Shown here piece by piece: positions 46,863 through 60,768 of a DNA stretch of 64,000 nucleotides. Position 1 is the first letter of the stretch. Each line of letters opens with the position of its first letter. The notes under the pieces are model-generated. The model ran no database searches, had not been told where the DNA came from, and saw only the letters and a list, made by a program, of their open reading frames with translations. This DNA comes from Todiramphus chloris collaris (Eukaryota > Chordata > Aves > Coraciiformes > Alcedinidae). Location of the stretch: positions 1,443,151 through 1,507,150 of the forward strand of contig JANVCC010009942.1 in assembly GCA_025345505.1 (NCBI GenBank), in the 5' to 3' direction. The translations under genes and the position numbers were made by a program.

Positions 46863-49800
46863 ACTAGTTTACTTTTGCTTAAAGATAGGCAAGATGTAGT
46901 ACCATTTGATGAAGATGAAGATGAAGACAGATGAAATAACTGGATTAGTAAAAGTTCACATCTGATTGCTGTTTTATGATGCTTACAGTTCAACAATTCA
47001 TGGCAAACAGTAGGACTCTCCATACTGAGCACCCTGCTAACTCTCATCATAATGTAGGCACTCATTTGATATAGAAGTAATTTTCAGCCTTGCAACATAA
47101 ACTTTATTAAAAGTATTATCTTTCACCCCAAGGAGAATGAAGCTTGCAGAAAAAAAGGCAAATATTCAGTGTGGAAGGAAAGTGGTATAGCACAGACACT
47201 AGAAGAAACCTGTATTTGGTGTTCTAAACTGATTCTGTATGCAAGTGGAATTAATTGCTAGATAACATGCAGAGTGAGATGGCAGAACAGCCTGCAAAGG
47301 AACTTGGAGATAGGTCCAAGCACAAGCGTAACATCATGCTGGTTTTGTAATAGTTGCCACCACAGCACCACACTCAGGTCTTATTACAAAACCAAATATT
47401 CTCTACAAAACATGATTATTCACTGCTTTAGGTCATCTCATTTTCCAGTATACTTTCTCTTTTTTTCTTTCCTAAAATAACCTTTTGAGGGACAGAGGAG
47501 CTGCCATCTCATGAGATGAACACATAAAGCCTAATTTGCTCTATCAAGAGATGATCATTAAGTAAGAGTATTTGAACTGAGATGATTGCTTTACTTCAAA
47601 AACTGCATAGCAAACCCCTTGAGATTTAAGCCTTTACTATCCAGATTGTGGCATTGAGCCCAACAGCTGAAAATTGTTTCTAGAAGGAATTTTTTAAAGG
47701 TATCAAGAAAACTTCTAGTATTTTATTTCCTGAAGCAAAGCAACCAAAGAAAAGACCAGAAGTAGATGCTTGTAGACGTATAACAATTCGAATAAATTCT
47801 TCTTTGAATAAAGTCTTCCCCTTCCAACCCAGGTCATTTGCTCTTATGTTGCCATTCAGAAACTATTCTTACTAAGCCATATGTAGGTCTCAGCATGTGT
47901 CATGTAATGCAGATATAGAACGCTGATGGGAAATCAATTATAGGTAATGTTCTGCTCCAGAAAGAGATGGAAGTTTGCTATTAAGTGACATTATTTATAA
48001 AGCACATGCAGTGAAAAGAATGTAGACAAGAGTGTGATAGCCTTTGTCAAAGTTTCCAACTTCATATGTAGAAAACTAATTTATTTATTTACCTAACAAA
48101 GAAATTGGGCAGTATTGCCTCTAATTATTTTCAACAGTTCACTTATGTTTTGAAGTCAGTTGTCTCATAACATGGTAATCCAAAACTTATGAGAAGAAAC
48201 AGAGCATATATGCTGAAAAAAAATAAACCCATCTCATACAAAATGTGATGCATTTCTCAGTCCCATACACAAAAATGTATGAGTATGTTTGTTCATTTTT
48301 AAAAATCACGTTGCAATCAGTTTAGTTTGTATTCATTTAAGAGCATGCAAGTTACCTAAGTTATCACTTTGATATTTCTGCATTGGTTTTTTGGGGTGGG
48401 TCCTAATGTCTTTGTTTAGATTTTATTATTACATTTGACAGCAAAATGTCCTAGTTAGGATGATATTATATGATTAGATAAGACAGCTAACAGAAATTGT
48501 CTCAGTTTACACATTGTAAACAAATTATTTTGGACATTGCATAATTTCATAATTCTATTCAGAAAAAAAGAAAAGGTGAAGACATTAGTAATTGAGCCTG
48601 TTGGTAGAGTATCCTGAATTTTAGAAAAAAGAGGGGGAAATGAGAACAGAAACAGAGTACTGAGCAGTAAGAAAGGTAAATAGATCTGAAAAACAAATAG
48701 TTGTCCTGAATGCAGGATTTGATAAAGGAGAGCTAACCCTAGGTCAAGTTTGAACCTCCTTTATTCTTCCAGCTCAGGACTGACTGGTCAGAGGCAAGTA
48801 ATTTACCAACTGTCTTTTGGAGACATCAAAATAATGTGCTATTTTTGTTAGGACTTACAAAGTGAAAGTGTGGTAGGCTGGGACAAGTTTAACTGGTTCT
48901 TTGTAGAGACAAGGGGAGCAACTGGAAAATTTCTAGTTATTCTGCATACTTAAGTGTGAAAAATGCAAATAACAAAGTGGAGTATAGAAGGAAAAACTGC
49001 ATGGTTTTATTCCTTCTGATGTCTGTCTGTACGGGTGCATGGAACGAATACCTTATAGGTCTCACTGGGTGTTTTGAGATTCAAGATCTGTCTCCAAAGC
49101 ATCAGCTGCAAGCAGTCTGAAAGTTTAATCAAAAATCTTGGAAACACGTTTGTCCCCTGGATCCACTTTGAAAACCAACACATACATGAACCCAGCCCCG
49201 GCATTTTATGGGGTCTTTTGCTGCATAGGTTTCGTTAAAGATATTGCTGCTTGTGTCTTTCTGTTAACTGTGTTCTCAAACTGTACTGAAGATCTATCAA
49301 AAGATATGTTCTTTGAAACCTGATGAAGACCCTTTTTCGCCGAGATAAAAAATAAGAGAATAATATTGTCAAGTGCTTCAAAATCCACAAGTCAATTGAT
49401 TCAACAACACAGAATTGTTACTGAGTAAATTACTATTAAGTCAATACAGGCAAAATAAAAATATTTCAGAAACCAGATTGCTAAGTTTAATCATTAAAGG
49501 AGTTTAATGAAAGGCAGAACTTCTACAGAACTTTGACATTTTCTTCCTTTTTTGAAGTGGATTTTGGTCTAAATCATATCACAGTTAAAAAAGAGAGACA
49601 GAAAAAAAGAAATGGACAAACCAGATTTTCCTAGGTTTTATGGTGTGGAGGGAAATAGGCAAAACTTTGAAGATTTAATGAGCACTTTCATGGATATTAC
49701 TAGGTTTCCCAATCTTAGGACACCAGAAGCATTTGCCCAGGGGGTACAGATCATGTAGCTGCCCTGTTCATAGGTTGGCAGGAGGAATTTTTGCAGTATT

Positions 49801-51129
49801 CCTTCTGAGATGCCATGGAAAGTAACCAAGCTGAAGTTACTCTGAATGCAGTGCTCTAGGTAAAAGAGGCCTAATATTTTGTAGAAAAGCAAGATTCCTA
49901 TTAACTATTTTCAGGACTATATTTGAAATTTTCTGAATGGAAATATTATTAATTTAAGGAAAACTGATCATTGTTATTTTTATAAAGGGCTTCCTGATGT
50001 ACATTCATATTATATGCTTTTGTCATTTCTAGGCTGTATGTGTATGTGTGCAGACATGTATATTTACACAGGTAGAAGATGAGATATAGTGCATATCACA
50101 AGGAAAAAAGTGTCTAGCAGATATGAAAAAAAAAAGCTAATTTGCACATACATTCACATCTGTTGCTGAAGCTACTGCTATAGGAACACCATACAAATTG
50201 TAAAGCTCCAATAACAAGAACACAGTTCAGGGTAGTCTTAATTCTGAAATTTACTGCTCGTCAGCCTACTTGAACTTTAATATTACACATCTATTCCTTG
50301 CATTCTCTTTCAAATTCTTCGTGTATCCTGTTGCTGTCAATGGCCAAAGAACAGTAATCCTTGCCAGGGAATTATCTATATTTTTTTCCATAAGAACTCA
50401 CATGAAACCATTTCCATATTCCACAAAAATACCTAGCAAATTATTCTGCCATTGATTACAATAATTGTTTCCCTACAAGCATCCTCAATGTAACTGCTTC
50501 TTACCACTCTTTAGTACACATTTACACATTTACATATATCTTACTTCCAAATACTCAATATTTGCATATTTCTATTAAAAATATTTAATATTTATATTGC
50601 AAGTATGCCAAGAACCTCATCATGCTGCAAAACCAGTTGTTCTAGACATTGCAGGCACTCTGACAGAAACAGAGATATTGACCACTACAATCTGCAATTT
50701 AAAATGAGAAGTGAAAGACAAGTAGGAAAGGAATGTACTTCAGAAAAGGAATTACACAATAGTGCATTTCCCTCTTCATATATTATGCATCAGTCACATG
50801 CTGATTCCACTTATGTGCCCCTCACTCTATCAGCATCAATCAGCCTTTTCCTAGGTACTGTTTCAAAATTTAGTCATAAAGAGGGAATCACAAGATGCAG
50901 TGATAACAAATGGAAGAGCATGGAAGACCATCTTCATATTTAAACAAGAGAGAATAGTGTGAAGAAACTCAGTTATGGATTAGAAATATACAGTAATAAG
51001 TAAGTGGGAAAGAATCTCTGATATTACTATGCTTTAATTATGTTATTCACCACCCTCATGCTTTTCTTCTACTCCTCCCCTGACCACCAGTCATCATGAA
51101 GTGCAGGTCCTCCATCATTTCGGTTATCT

Positions 51130-51169
51130 TCCCTTCCCAAACCTTCTCAAACCTTCCCAAACCTTCCCT
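51130..51169. repeat. Short tandem repeat (CCTTCCCAAA)n
   Basis: Three to four imperfect copies of a 10-12 base unit CTTCCCAAACC. Confidence 0.85.
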
Positions 51170-54100
51170 TTCCCTTTCATCTGTATTTTGTTTAAATTTA
51201 CAGTTTTCAAGGCAAGTATATCCTCTTACAGCCACATAGGAGAATCTTTAGGTTCATTTAAATTTATTTACACTGCTGTAGTAAACAATTATAAAAGTGA
51301 GATCAGTTTCCCTCAAACAGCAAAAGCAAGAGGGTTGTAGGTGATTTCACAGAACAAGAACTGGTTTGGGGCAATCAGTAATCAGTAAAACACAGAAGTA
51401 GCTGTAACTCAAATACAAAGGGCTGGGATCTCCAGGCCCCTCCCATGAAACAAAATCCACTATGCTTTCAAAGATGGCCTGAATTCCAGTACTGGGTGGA
51501 AAGATTTAGAAGTACAATAGTAATCTGTATTGCTAGGAAGATACAGCCTCGCAAGTAAACAATTAACCTTGGAGATAGGAAGAACTGGGACACAGGATGC
51601 CAGTGACACAAAGGTGCAAGAACTACAAAAAGTAAAGACTCTGCTACTCTTGAAGCATTTGGTAGTGTAGCTGAGCTGTAAAATTCTGTTGGACCATGAA
51701 AAATACAACCGTAAACCATCAACAGATATTTTTCTGATGATGCAATTTAAACTAAGTATGTGTTCTTAGCCCACAGATTATTTTCTTAATCTGCATAACT
51801 CTGGATTATATTTGATTTACAGGTTAGGTTCATTACATCTTTTAACATATAAATGGGAGTATTGCCATGTTCCAAAATAGTGCAGTTATAAGTCACAAAC
51901 TTCTAAGTACTGCCCAAGCCTTAGATAAGGAGGCCAAACTTGCTTCAAAAGATCTGTAACTTAGTTAATAGGTAGCATCTGAGGCAAGACCTGACTGACA
52001 AAAAAAGGGAGGAGGATGACAAAAGTGTCTGTATTAATGTCAGAAATATCAGAGGCAGAAAGAAGAAAAGCTTGGAGAACAGATTCTGATATCTGATGAG
52101 AATAGGGTGGCTGGAAACACTAGCCAGAACATCTTAGGAGGGACTGGAGAGGGTGGAAGACAGAAAGTAAGAAATCCAGAATGAGTGGGAGGAAATTCAA
52201 TTGCTTTTTCAGGGATATACTAGTATCTTCCTGCTACAGAACCTTTCCTCTCTCTCCAAAAGATAATCCCACAATTAAAAGGGGATTGTCAAATGTACAT
52301 ATGTCAATCCAAAACAATTTAATCAGTACTAATTGACAAAGGAATTTGTTTAATAGGTGTCAAATTCAGCTATTCTTTCTCAGACTGGACTGTCACTATG
52401 GACACATGTTAGTAGTTCCTGTAGAAGGAATTTTTGAAAACATGCAGAAAAGGTTAAATTTGCTCCAGGTGTTACTTACACTCCTTCAGGCATTTCCTGT
52501 GCATCAGCTGCTGCTTCACCTAAGGGAACTTGCTGCTTAAAATGTCAGTTCTGCCAGGCAACCACAGTGACTGAATGGAAAAGTATCACCACTGGAAAAG
52601 CAGCACCACTGAATGGGCTTCAATCTGCCCTTTGTCAGCGTCCCACCTTTGCTTTTTCTATCCCTTGTTTCCTTTACAAAGGTTGTATTACAGATGGAGG
52701 GGTGGAAGAAAGCATAGAATACGTAATGTAAATTCTTCCAATTAATAAAGAATATTCAATCCAAGCAATCTCCCTCTAAATATCTTTCTATGAGCTAACA
52801 AATGGACCTAACCACTGGCAATGACAGAAAAATCAATTTATTTGAAAGTAATGCAAATTTATTATGAAAAAATTATTATGGAACACTGTAGGCTTCTCCC
52901 ATGTCTGTTGATGAACTGGTTACTTAGAACTACTGACCTAAAGCAAGGATTGCTGTATGACAGAACTGCACAGTGACAGAAAAGGTCCTGGAACTGAACT
53001 TATTTGCAATTCCATCACATTCTCTGTGGAGAACTACATCACTCTGCTCTTTGGTGAATTTTACCCTGTTGCTGAATAGCTATTCCATCTGGTGAGCGTG
53101 AGTGTACTTGATTTGTCTGGGATAGACAGGATGACATTCCCTCTCCCTGACCATTTGTTTACAGGAATAGTGGTTGACTGAGAACTCCGGTCTCTTGTCG
53201 TCCCTGTGAGTCATAATCTAAGTAGAAGTGAGCATAGGAATAAAGGAAGTCTTTAACTTCCTCTTCAGTCTCCCACATCATAAGAAAAGGTTATGACAAT
53301 CTAGCCCCAAGCACTTTAGATGAAAATATCTCAGTGAGTCAGCTGTTTACAAACAACTCTCTGCCTTCCTTTGTACTTCATCTCTATAGGTGCTCTGTGT
53401 TGGCTTTGTATTTGCATGGGTTCCATCCCACCTCCACTCTCCGCACCCCTCTAACTAAATTCTTTGAAGCTTTGCTGAGACATCTCAGAGCATTTCCTTT
53501 CAAGGTCCAGCATTGTTTGATCCCATCAGTAGTCACAATTTTGCTTTTACAGTTTCAATCACATAATGAGACAGCCATTTTGCCTCCTACAAGTGACCCA
53601 GAAGTTCCTGTTGTTGAAAATACACCTCTTATATGTAACACATTTATGAATTCTAAACTGTCTAGGCTTTTACATATAGTCTTAAGTTAAAAGGCTGACC
53701 AAATTTTGTGGCTCTGATTTTGTTTTCTGACTGCCACACCTGTTTTGTTGGTGGTGGAGCTTTTAAAATTCCACAGTTTAAGCAGGCCCAGTTGCTAAAC
53801 ATATCCTCTTGGTTGATTAATTTTCTTCCAATATAGCTACTTTCTGATTTCACAAGATTTGACTCACTTCCAACACAATGTTCCAAGATGGAAACCCACA
53901 CAATGAACCTTCAGACTATTTTTTTTTTCCATGCATACTAGCACTGTTATCACCTGAAAGTAGAATCTTACTTTAGCTAGCCAAATATGTTTCCCATATA
54001 CTCCCAAAGAAATTGAGTTATTATAATACTCTATTGAAAAGTTATTTACTATTGATGGTGTATTAATCAACAGGAAAACTGTACTAGATTAACTGAAGAT

Positions 54101-54957
54101 AGGCTGAAAGTTTGGTTTTAAAAATACCATTTAATAATGTATTTCATTATGCTTTTTGATAAAGAAGAAATTATGTTGAAATTTGTAAAGATGTATGTAG
54201 AAATACATTGGCTTGTTTATCCAGTTATGAAATTAATACCAAGAATTTCTAAAAGACAATTAATGAAGTTCAGTATTCTATTATAAAAATGTTCAATAAA
54301 GTCTCTTTCCATAGCTGATCAGTAATAACAAAAACCTCTATCCTATGCTGCAAGTAACTTTGTAAGTCATGTGGGAAGAGAACCAAATTATATAGAGGTG
54401 GGGGGGGGAGAGAGAACAACATTTATCTGTATTTTCTGAAATACCATACAGTAGGGCATGGAAGTTAAAGCAATAAAACACCTGGAATATTCTAGACACC
54501 AGAAAAATAGACATGTCAGGGAAGGATGAATTTATTTATGAGGAAACATTTAAAGAAACAAAAGGCTAGCTAAGGAAACTGACTGAGAGGGACTATACAA
54601 ATAATACACATAAACTGAAAGAACATAGATGCAGACATCCTCACTGAGCACTGTGAGCAACAGTGAAAGAGTTGACTACTATATAAACTCTGATTATAAA
54701 ACACAGTTAAATGCATAGCCTATGAATCCATAGCCTACAAATGGAAGAATAAATAGCTATACCATGCAAATCATCCAGGGAGAGGGTGGAGGACTAGCAG
54801 GACTATACATATTGTGCTGTCTGAGGACAGGAAGTACAAACAATGGAATAAAAACCTATTGGAGGAAGTACAAAAATAAACATTAACCATGTATTTTCAA
54901 TTACAAGGTTACTTGTAAATTATTTTTATTAAACAGTATTAGATATGTTATATTGTC

Positions 54958-54974
54958 AAAAAAAAAAAAAAAAA
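54958..54974. repeat. Poly(A) run
   Basis: A run of 17 A residues. It could be a simple repeat or the tail of an old retrocopy, but no insert boundary or duplication is clear. Confidence 0.85.
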
Positions 54975-55057
54975 GAAGGAAGTATTAACAATGTCTTTTC
55001 TCTCTGCAGTTTCTATTATGTGTATTCTATATATGTATTCTGTTATGTATCCAGCAG

Positions 55058-55681
55058 GTCAAGGGAGTGACTATTGCTGCCCAGAAGGCCAATTGCATCC
55101 TGGGCTGCATCAAAAGAAGCACGGCCAGATGTCAAGGGAGGTGATTCTGGTCCTCTACTCTGCTGTGGTGAGACTCAACATGGGGTACTGCATCCAGCTC
55201 TGAAGCCCTCAAAGCACAAGAAGGTCATGGATCTGTTGGAGTGGGTCCACAGGATGTCCACCAGGATGATCTAAGGATTGCAACACCTCTTCTATAAGGA
55301 CAGACTGGGAGAGTTGGGGTTGTTCAGCCTGGAGGAGAGAAGGATCCAGGGAGACCTTATTGCAGTCTTTCAATACTTAAAGGAGGCTGATAAGAAGGGT
55401 GGGGACGGTCTTTACAGAAGGGCCTTTGCAACAGGACAAAGGGTAATGGTTTTAAACTAAAAGAGTTTAGATTAAGACTAGATATAAAAAATTCTTTTAC
55501 AATGAGAGTCATGAGATACTTGAATAGGTTTCCCAGGGAGGTGGTAGATGCCCCATTACTGGAAACTTACAAGGTCAGGTTGGATGGGGCTCTGAGCAAT
55601 CTACTGGCAGGTGTCCCTGCTTACTGAAAGGGACTAGATAACCTTTAAAGATCATTTCCAACCCAAAGGATTTTATGATTA
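55058..55681 (+). mobile_element. CR1 LINE 3' fragment, sense
   Basis: About 620 bases of sense CR1 covering the C-terminal domain of ORF2 to the 3' tail (AACCCAAAGGATTTTATGATT). Readable blocks include [91 protein letters not shown] and FNRFPREVVDAP-LETYKVRLDGALSNLL. Frameshifts occur near 55205 and 55450. It is the type seen at 35.2 and 37.7 kb. Confidence 0.9.
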
Positions 55682-55683
55682 AT

Positions 55684-56814
55684 CTACACTGTTAAACTAA
55701 GCTTAATCTAGTTTGTGATGCACAGTTCTTTCTACATTTGGTAAAAAATCCAAAATGTTTGCACTTATCTGCAAGTTCATCTTCTGCATTAGATAAATTA
55801 TGTTCAGTGAACCAAGACTTTGATTGCCATGCTTCCTAGAAAAATAATAATTTCTTTGAAAGCTACATGACAACATCATATGAAATAAAAATCAAAGGCA
55901 TATTCCATTTTTCTTTTTAAGATTATTCAGTTCACCGATGACATTTCTACTTATTCATTAGGTGGTCTTTTGATTAAATGACTGGTCTGGCAGGCCATGT
56001 CTGACTTTGACAATGCATATTCAAATTGTCAGTCACATAGAAAAGTGAAAAATTTGAAGTCACTGGCATGTGATATGAAATCTTTGACTATACTCAGCAA
56101 GTGTAATGAGACACTTCTCTAAGGTCACTTTTGTATGAATAGTGTCAGTACCCCTCTATAAACAGTAGTCAAGGAATTATTTAAACAGCATGCTACCACA
56201 TGGCTTAAAATTATTTTTTAGGAATGACATATTTTGCAATTTAAAAACAACAATAAAACAGTCGTAAATATTTTATATACCCGTTCAAAGGAAAATAGCT
56301 TCAGGTGGTTCACACTGCAAAATGTGTTAAAATTTAATATTAAAATAATGAAATTATTTTTAGATTAATAAATTTTCATTCAGGGCCTGAAATGTTTGAA
56401 ATCTTTATTAAACTTTTAGAACTTAATTTCACGAAACATGTGCTAGTATGTTTGTACTAAAATACAAAGATTCTTTGAATTAATAAAGATGAATACATTT
56501 GATAAAAATTCATTCACTTAGTTCAAACTGAAAGAATGCTGGTCTTTCCTGAAAACTTGACTAAATCTCATGACATGAACTTACATTAAAATGTTATGCT
56601 TTGTTGTCTTTAAAAAATTTTACGGACAGCCTCATGCTTCATGTAATTCCTCAGCAGGTCAGACAACAGTAAGAGTGAAGCTTATACCTATCTTCAGTGA
56701 CATTGAAGCTGAATACCTATCTTCAGTTTGGTGAGATGTATTGAGCCATTTGTTTGATCCACATATTGAATGGTGGCACTATGATAAATTTAACATAGTT
56801 CTATAACTTACCCC
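55684..56814. other. Unique AT-rich spacer
   Basis: No gene or repeat recognised between the CR1 tail and the LTR at 56815. Confidence 0.5.
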
Positions 56815-57408
56815 TGTCAGAGATGGTGACAGAGGTGGTGTAGTGTATGCCGCAACATTGCCGTATCAGTGGGGACAGACTTCAAACCACAAACTGGACA
56901 ACAGTTTGTCAGAGATTGTGCCATATCAGTGTGGACAGACTTCAAACTACAAACTGGACAATGGTTGCACCGCAAGTTTCTAAAAATGCAAATCCCCCAC
57001 ACACACATGTGCCCAGACCCGGGGCCTGGAAGACCGAGGGGTCTGAAGATCCCTGAAGACCACCTAAGACCCCTCAGAGACAGTGTTGGGCATGTGTGCC
57101 ACTGCCAGGTGGTGGGTGTGGTTAAGCAGAATGGTCCCAATAAAAGAATAGGAACCACCAACATTGGACAGAACATTCTCCCACTGGACCTGGAAACAAA
57201 ACAGACTGACAGGATGCTACAGCTCCATGGTGGTAGCTATAGCAACTGACCACTTTCTTCCTTTCTTTCCTTTCTCTCTCTCTGTTTGCTTTGCAAACTT
57301 TTTGTTGGGCAAATAAAGTCACTTGGTACATGATTCCATTTTGAGTCTTAATTCTGTTCCTGAGAATACAAGCAAAATCTCTCTCTGGTTTATGACTGGC
57401 ATGTGACA
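56815..57408 (+). mobile_element. Solo LTR (family A, copy 2)
   Basis: 594 bases from TGTCAGAGATGGTG to CATGTGACA, homologous to 9806-10530. The matching regions are the start, the central block (57006-57136), the poly(A) region (AATAAAGTCACTTGG at 57312 against AATAAAGTTGCTTGG), 'GATTCCATTTTGAGTCT', and the end. AATAAAAG at 57139-57146 may serve as the TATA element. A direct duplication with a 60-base period lies in U3 (56861-56965). The flanks do not show a clear duplication, so the boundaries rest on comparison with copy 1. No internal viral genes. Confidence 0.85.
56861..56965. repeat. 60-base tandem duplication in LTR U3
   Basis: CCGTATCAGTGGGGACAGAC... (from 56861) and CCATATCAGTGTGGACAGAC... 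(from 56921) are two copies, 60 bases apart, that match through 'AAACTGGACAA'. This duplication is absent from the 9.8-kb copy. Confidence 0.92.
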
Positions 57409-59285
57409 TCCCTCTATTGCTGTACATACATATACTGATAGCATGTACAGTAAAATTACAGGAAAGAAAAAGTTATCTATACAGATTTTTTTTTTTTTTT
57501 AAGGAAATTTAGAAGAATAAGCCAAAAAAAAAGCAACTGTTCCAAATAGCCAGAAGCACAAGATGACACATCCTGCCAGATTCAGGAAGTTCCACACTAG
57601 ACCTGGTCAGAGATGTCTGCACTGCCTTCCCACACCTGAGAGAACATGGACGAACTTCAGCAACTCTGGATAAAGTCAGCTAAGCTCATCCTCTTGGTCC
57701 AACAACCAACCCCACTGGATCAGAAAACTGAGGCAGCAAAGGGGAGAAGAAAGCAGACACACCAAGGCATTAGTGTTGACAAAGTAGAGACAGCAGTCCT
57801 AGTGTCACTATAGGGCAAGGCGGAAGATACTCATAGACGTATAAAATATCTGTATCCAGAGTGATTTGGATATTTCTCAAGTGAAGTCTGTTTATATACA
57901 AGCTGGGAGCTCCTCAGAATAAAGGGAAGTCTAATGGTATCCTCTGTCCTTGTAGATGCACACTAGAACTTTTCTTTCCTATCACGACTTAATCAAAGCA
58001 CTTAAATAATGTGTCCTTGTCTATCATGAGAAAGGGGATATGCAACAGTTTAAATGCAGCAGTGGCTTAGAAAGGAACATTAACTTCCTTTTGGTGCCTG
58101 TAAGGCAGAGACATTATGTACATGACACATTAATGTTGTTCCATGAGCATCTGGATGACAGAAAAGGCTGCAGTAGCATCCAAACCTCTTTGTTTCAGTA
58201 GTACTCTTGGATGCTGGGAAACAGATATACAGAGGACAAAATAAAATTTAAAAAAAGTGAAGACCAGAAAACAAACAACATTAAGCCTCATCCAAATCTA
58301 TGCATATATGATTAGCATATCTTCTCATTGGTCTCCTGGACATTACACAGTCAACATTTCAACAATGCATTATCAAATACAAGTAACAGTCCTTGATACC
58401 AACATTAGTGCAGATGCACACATTTATGACTGAATACATTACAGATAACATGTAAGTTTACATTTTAATAAATGATGAAGAAAACTCTTTTTTCATAACT
58501 GTCTAAAATGCAGTCTGAAAGATGAACCTTCAATTACAAAAAAAAAAAAACCACTCAAAAAATAATACTATTCCATAATCACATCTCTGTTTGTGCAAGT
58601 CACACATATTTATTTAGTCTACAGATACAAGAATAAGGTAAAACTAAGAAATATTTTATCAGTTGCTATCCTACGCAGAAAGTGGTATTTGAAGCAAAAA
58701 TAACCTTGAACTAAAATAACATGTAGGTAATGTGGAAAAATACTAATAATAAAATTAGAGAAAAGGAAAATAAAGCCTTCTACTTACACTTTTGCTCTTC
58801 CTGTGTAGATTGCAGGGGTACTTGTTCATGATGACTCTGTGACCAAATCAGAAAGGTCCTGTAAGTTTCAAAAGAGAGGTTTTATCCCTCAACCATTGAA
58901 ACACCTTATGTTATACTGAAAGGTAATTAATTTATCTCATTAGCATCAGCATCTTTGCAAGCTGTACAACATCCAGACAAAAGTGTATAAAAGTTGCAAA
59001 CAGTCCAAAGTCCAGTGAAGCAGATGTTTCATCACGTTTTATCACTAAATCTTTAAACACATGGAGTTACCCTAAACCATGCAACAAGCATATCCACTAA
59101 CAGCGCATGCCATCCAGTCAGTCACAAGTGCACACCAACCCAATCAGAAAAGGTTACAGACTTCTGAGGCAGGGCTTTTTGCAACAGTTATTTAACTAGA
59201 TATTGACAGTCTTACTTGTAATAATGAAATAAAACTTACTGAGTATTTCTAGCCACTTCCTCAACCTGAGGGGATCTGTTAACTT
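57409..59285. other. Unique stretch with homopolymers, no gene
   Basis: Poly(T) at about 57488-57500 and poly(A) at about 58540-58551. Otherwise I recognise nothing. The somewhat GC-richer part at 57540-57900 has no recognisable frame or repeat. Confidence 0.5.
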
Positions 59286-60088
59286 ATAGAATCATAGAAT
59301 GGTTTCAGTTGGAAGAGATCTTAAAGACCATCTAGTTCAAACCCCCCTGCCATAGGCAAGGACACCTTCCACTAGACCTGGTAGCTTAAAACCCCATCCA
59401 ACCTGCCCTTGAACACATCCAGTGACAGAGCACACACAACTTCCCTGGGAAACCTGTTCCAGTGTTTCACTGCCCTCATAATGAAAAACCTCTTCCTAAT
59501 TTCTAAATTAAAACTACTCTCTTCCAGATTAAAGCCATTACCCCTCATCCTATCACTACAAGCCCTTGTAAAAAGCACCTCCCAAGCTTTCTTGTAGGCC
59601 CCCATCAGATACTGGGGGCCTTCCTTAAGGTCTCCCTAAAGCCTTCTCTTCTCTAGGCTGAACAATCCCAACTCTCTTATTCTCTCCTTGTAGGAGAGGT
59701 GTTCCAGCCCTCAGATGATCTTTGTGGCCCTCCTCTGGACCCACTGCATCAAGTCTATGTCCCTCTTGTATTGGGGTTCCAGAGCTGGACACAGTAATCC
59801 AGGTGGAAGTTCACATGAGTGGAGTAGAGGGGCAGAATCACGTTCCTCAAATTGCTGTCCATGCTTCTTTTGATATAGCAGAGAATATGGTTAGCCTGCT
59901 TGGCTGCACTCTCACATTGTGGCTCATATTCAACTTTTCATCAACCAGCACCCCCAAGTCTTTCTTCTCAGGACTACTCTCAATTGATTCTCTGCTCAGA
60001 CTGCATTTGTGCTTGGGATTGCCCTGACCTATCTGCAGGAACTTGAACTTGGCCTTCATGAGGTTGGCATGGGCCCATCTCCCAAGCC
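59286..60088 (-). mobile_element. CR1 LINE 3' fragment, antisense, ends in gap
   Basis: Antisense CR1 with a proper 3' tail at 59286 (plus-strand ATAGAATCATAGAATGG). Minus-strand coding blocks are 'KAWEVLFTRACSDRMRGNGFNLEESSFNLEIRKRFFIMRAVKHWNRFPREV' near the 3' end and, further 5', '[45 protein letters not shown]' just before the gap. The RGNPKH-type block with [10 protein letters not shown] differs from the copy on the other side of the gap (HNNPQQ...), so the two sides belong to different CR1 copies. Confidence 0.9.
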
Positions 60089-60768
60089 NNNNNNNNNNNN
60101 NNNNNNNNNNNNNNNNNNNNNNNNNNNNNNNNNNNNNNNNNNNNNNNNNNNNNNNNNNNNNNNNNNNNNNNNNNNNNNNNNNNNNNNNNNNNNNNNNNNN
60201 NNNNNNNNNNNNNNNNNNNNNNNNNNNNNNNNNNNNNNNNNNNNNNNNNNNNNNNNNNNNNNNNNNNNNNNNNNNNNNNNNNNNNNNNNNNNNNNNNNNN
60301 NNNNNNNNNNNNNNNNNNNNNNNNNNNNNNNNNNNNNNNNNNNNNNNNNNNNNNNNNNNNNNNNNNNNNNNNNNNNNNNNNNNNNNNNNNNNNNNNNNNN
60401 NNNNNNNNNNNNNNNNNNNNNNNNNNNNNNNNNNNNNNNNNNNNNNNNNNNNNNNNNNNNNNNNNNNNNNNNNNNNNNNNNNNNNNNNNNNNNNNNNNNN
60501 NNNNNNNNNNNNNNNNNNNNNNNNNNNNNNNNNNNNNNNNNNNNNNNNNNNNNNNNNNNNNNNNNNNNNNNNNNNNNNNNNNNNNNNNNNNNNNNNNNNN
60601 NNNNNNNNNNNNNNNNNNNNNNNNNNNNNNNNNNNNNNNNNNNNNNNNNNNNNNNNNNNNNNNNNNNNNNNNNNNNNNNNNNNNNNNNNNNNNNNNNNNN
60701 NNNNNNNNNNNNNNNNNNNNNNNNNNNNNNNNNNNNNNNNNNNNNNNNNNNNNNNNNNNNNNNNNNNN
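60089..60768. other. Assembly gap (680 N)
   Basis: 680 undetermined bases between two CR1 copies of the same orientation but different subfamilies. The gap should contain the 5' part of one copy, the 3' tail of the other, or both. Frames reported as crossing it are artefacts. Confidence 0.98.

Larger units (their letters stand above)
46863..55057. other. Longest stretch without a recognised element
   Basis: About 8.2 kb of AT-rich, apparently unique DNA. Minor features are a (GATGAA)n patch (46909-46930), a tandem AAACCTTCCC-type repeat (51130-51169), an AT-rich run near 50520-50600, and an A-run at 54958-54974. Short frames occur throughout, but none shows a domain, a signal peptide or splice-site context that I would support. 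I see no RNA gene. Confidence 0.5.

Noticed and set aside
49638-49892. Possible old CR1 or exon on the minus strand
   Set aside because: Some words resemble CR1 ORF2 coding, but I could not line up several blocks in order, so there is not enough support.
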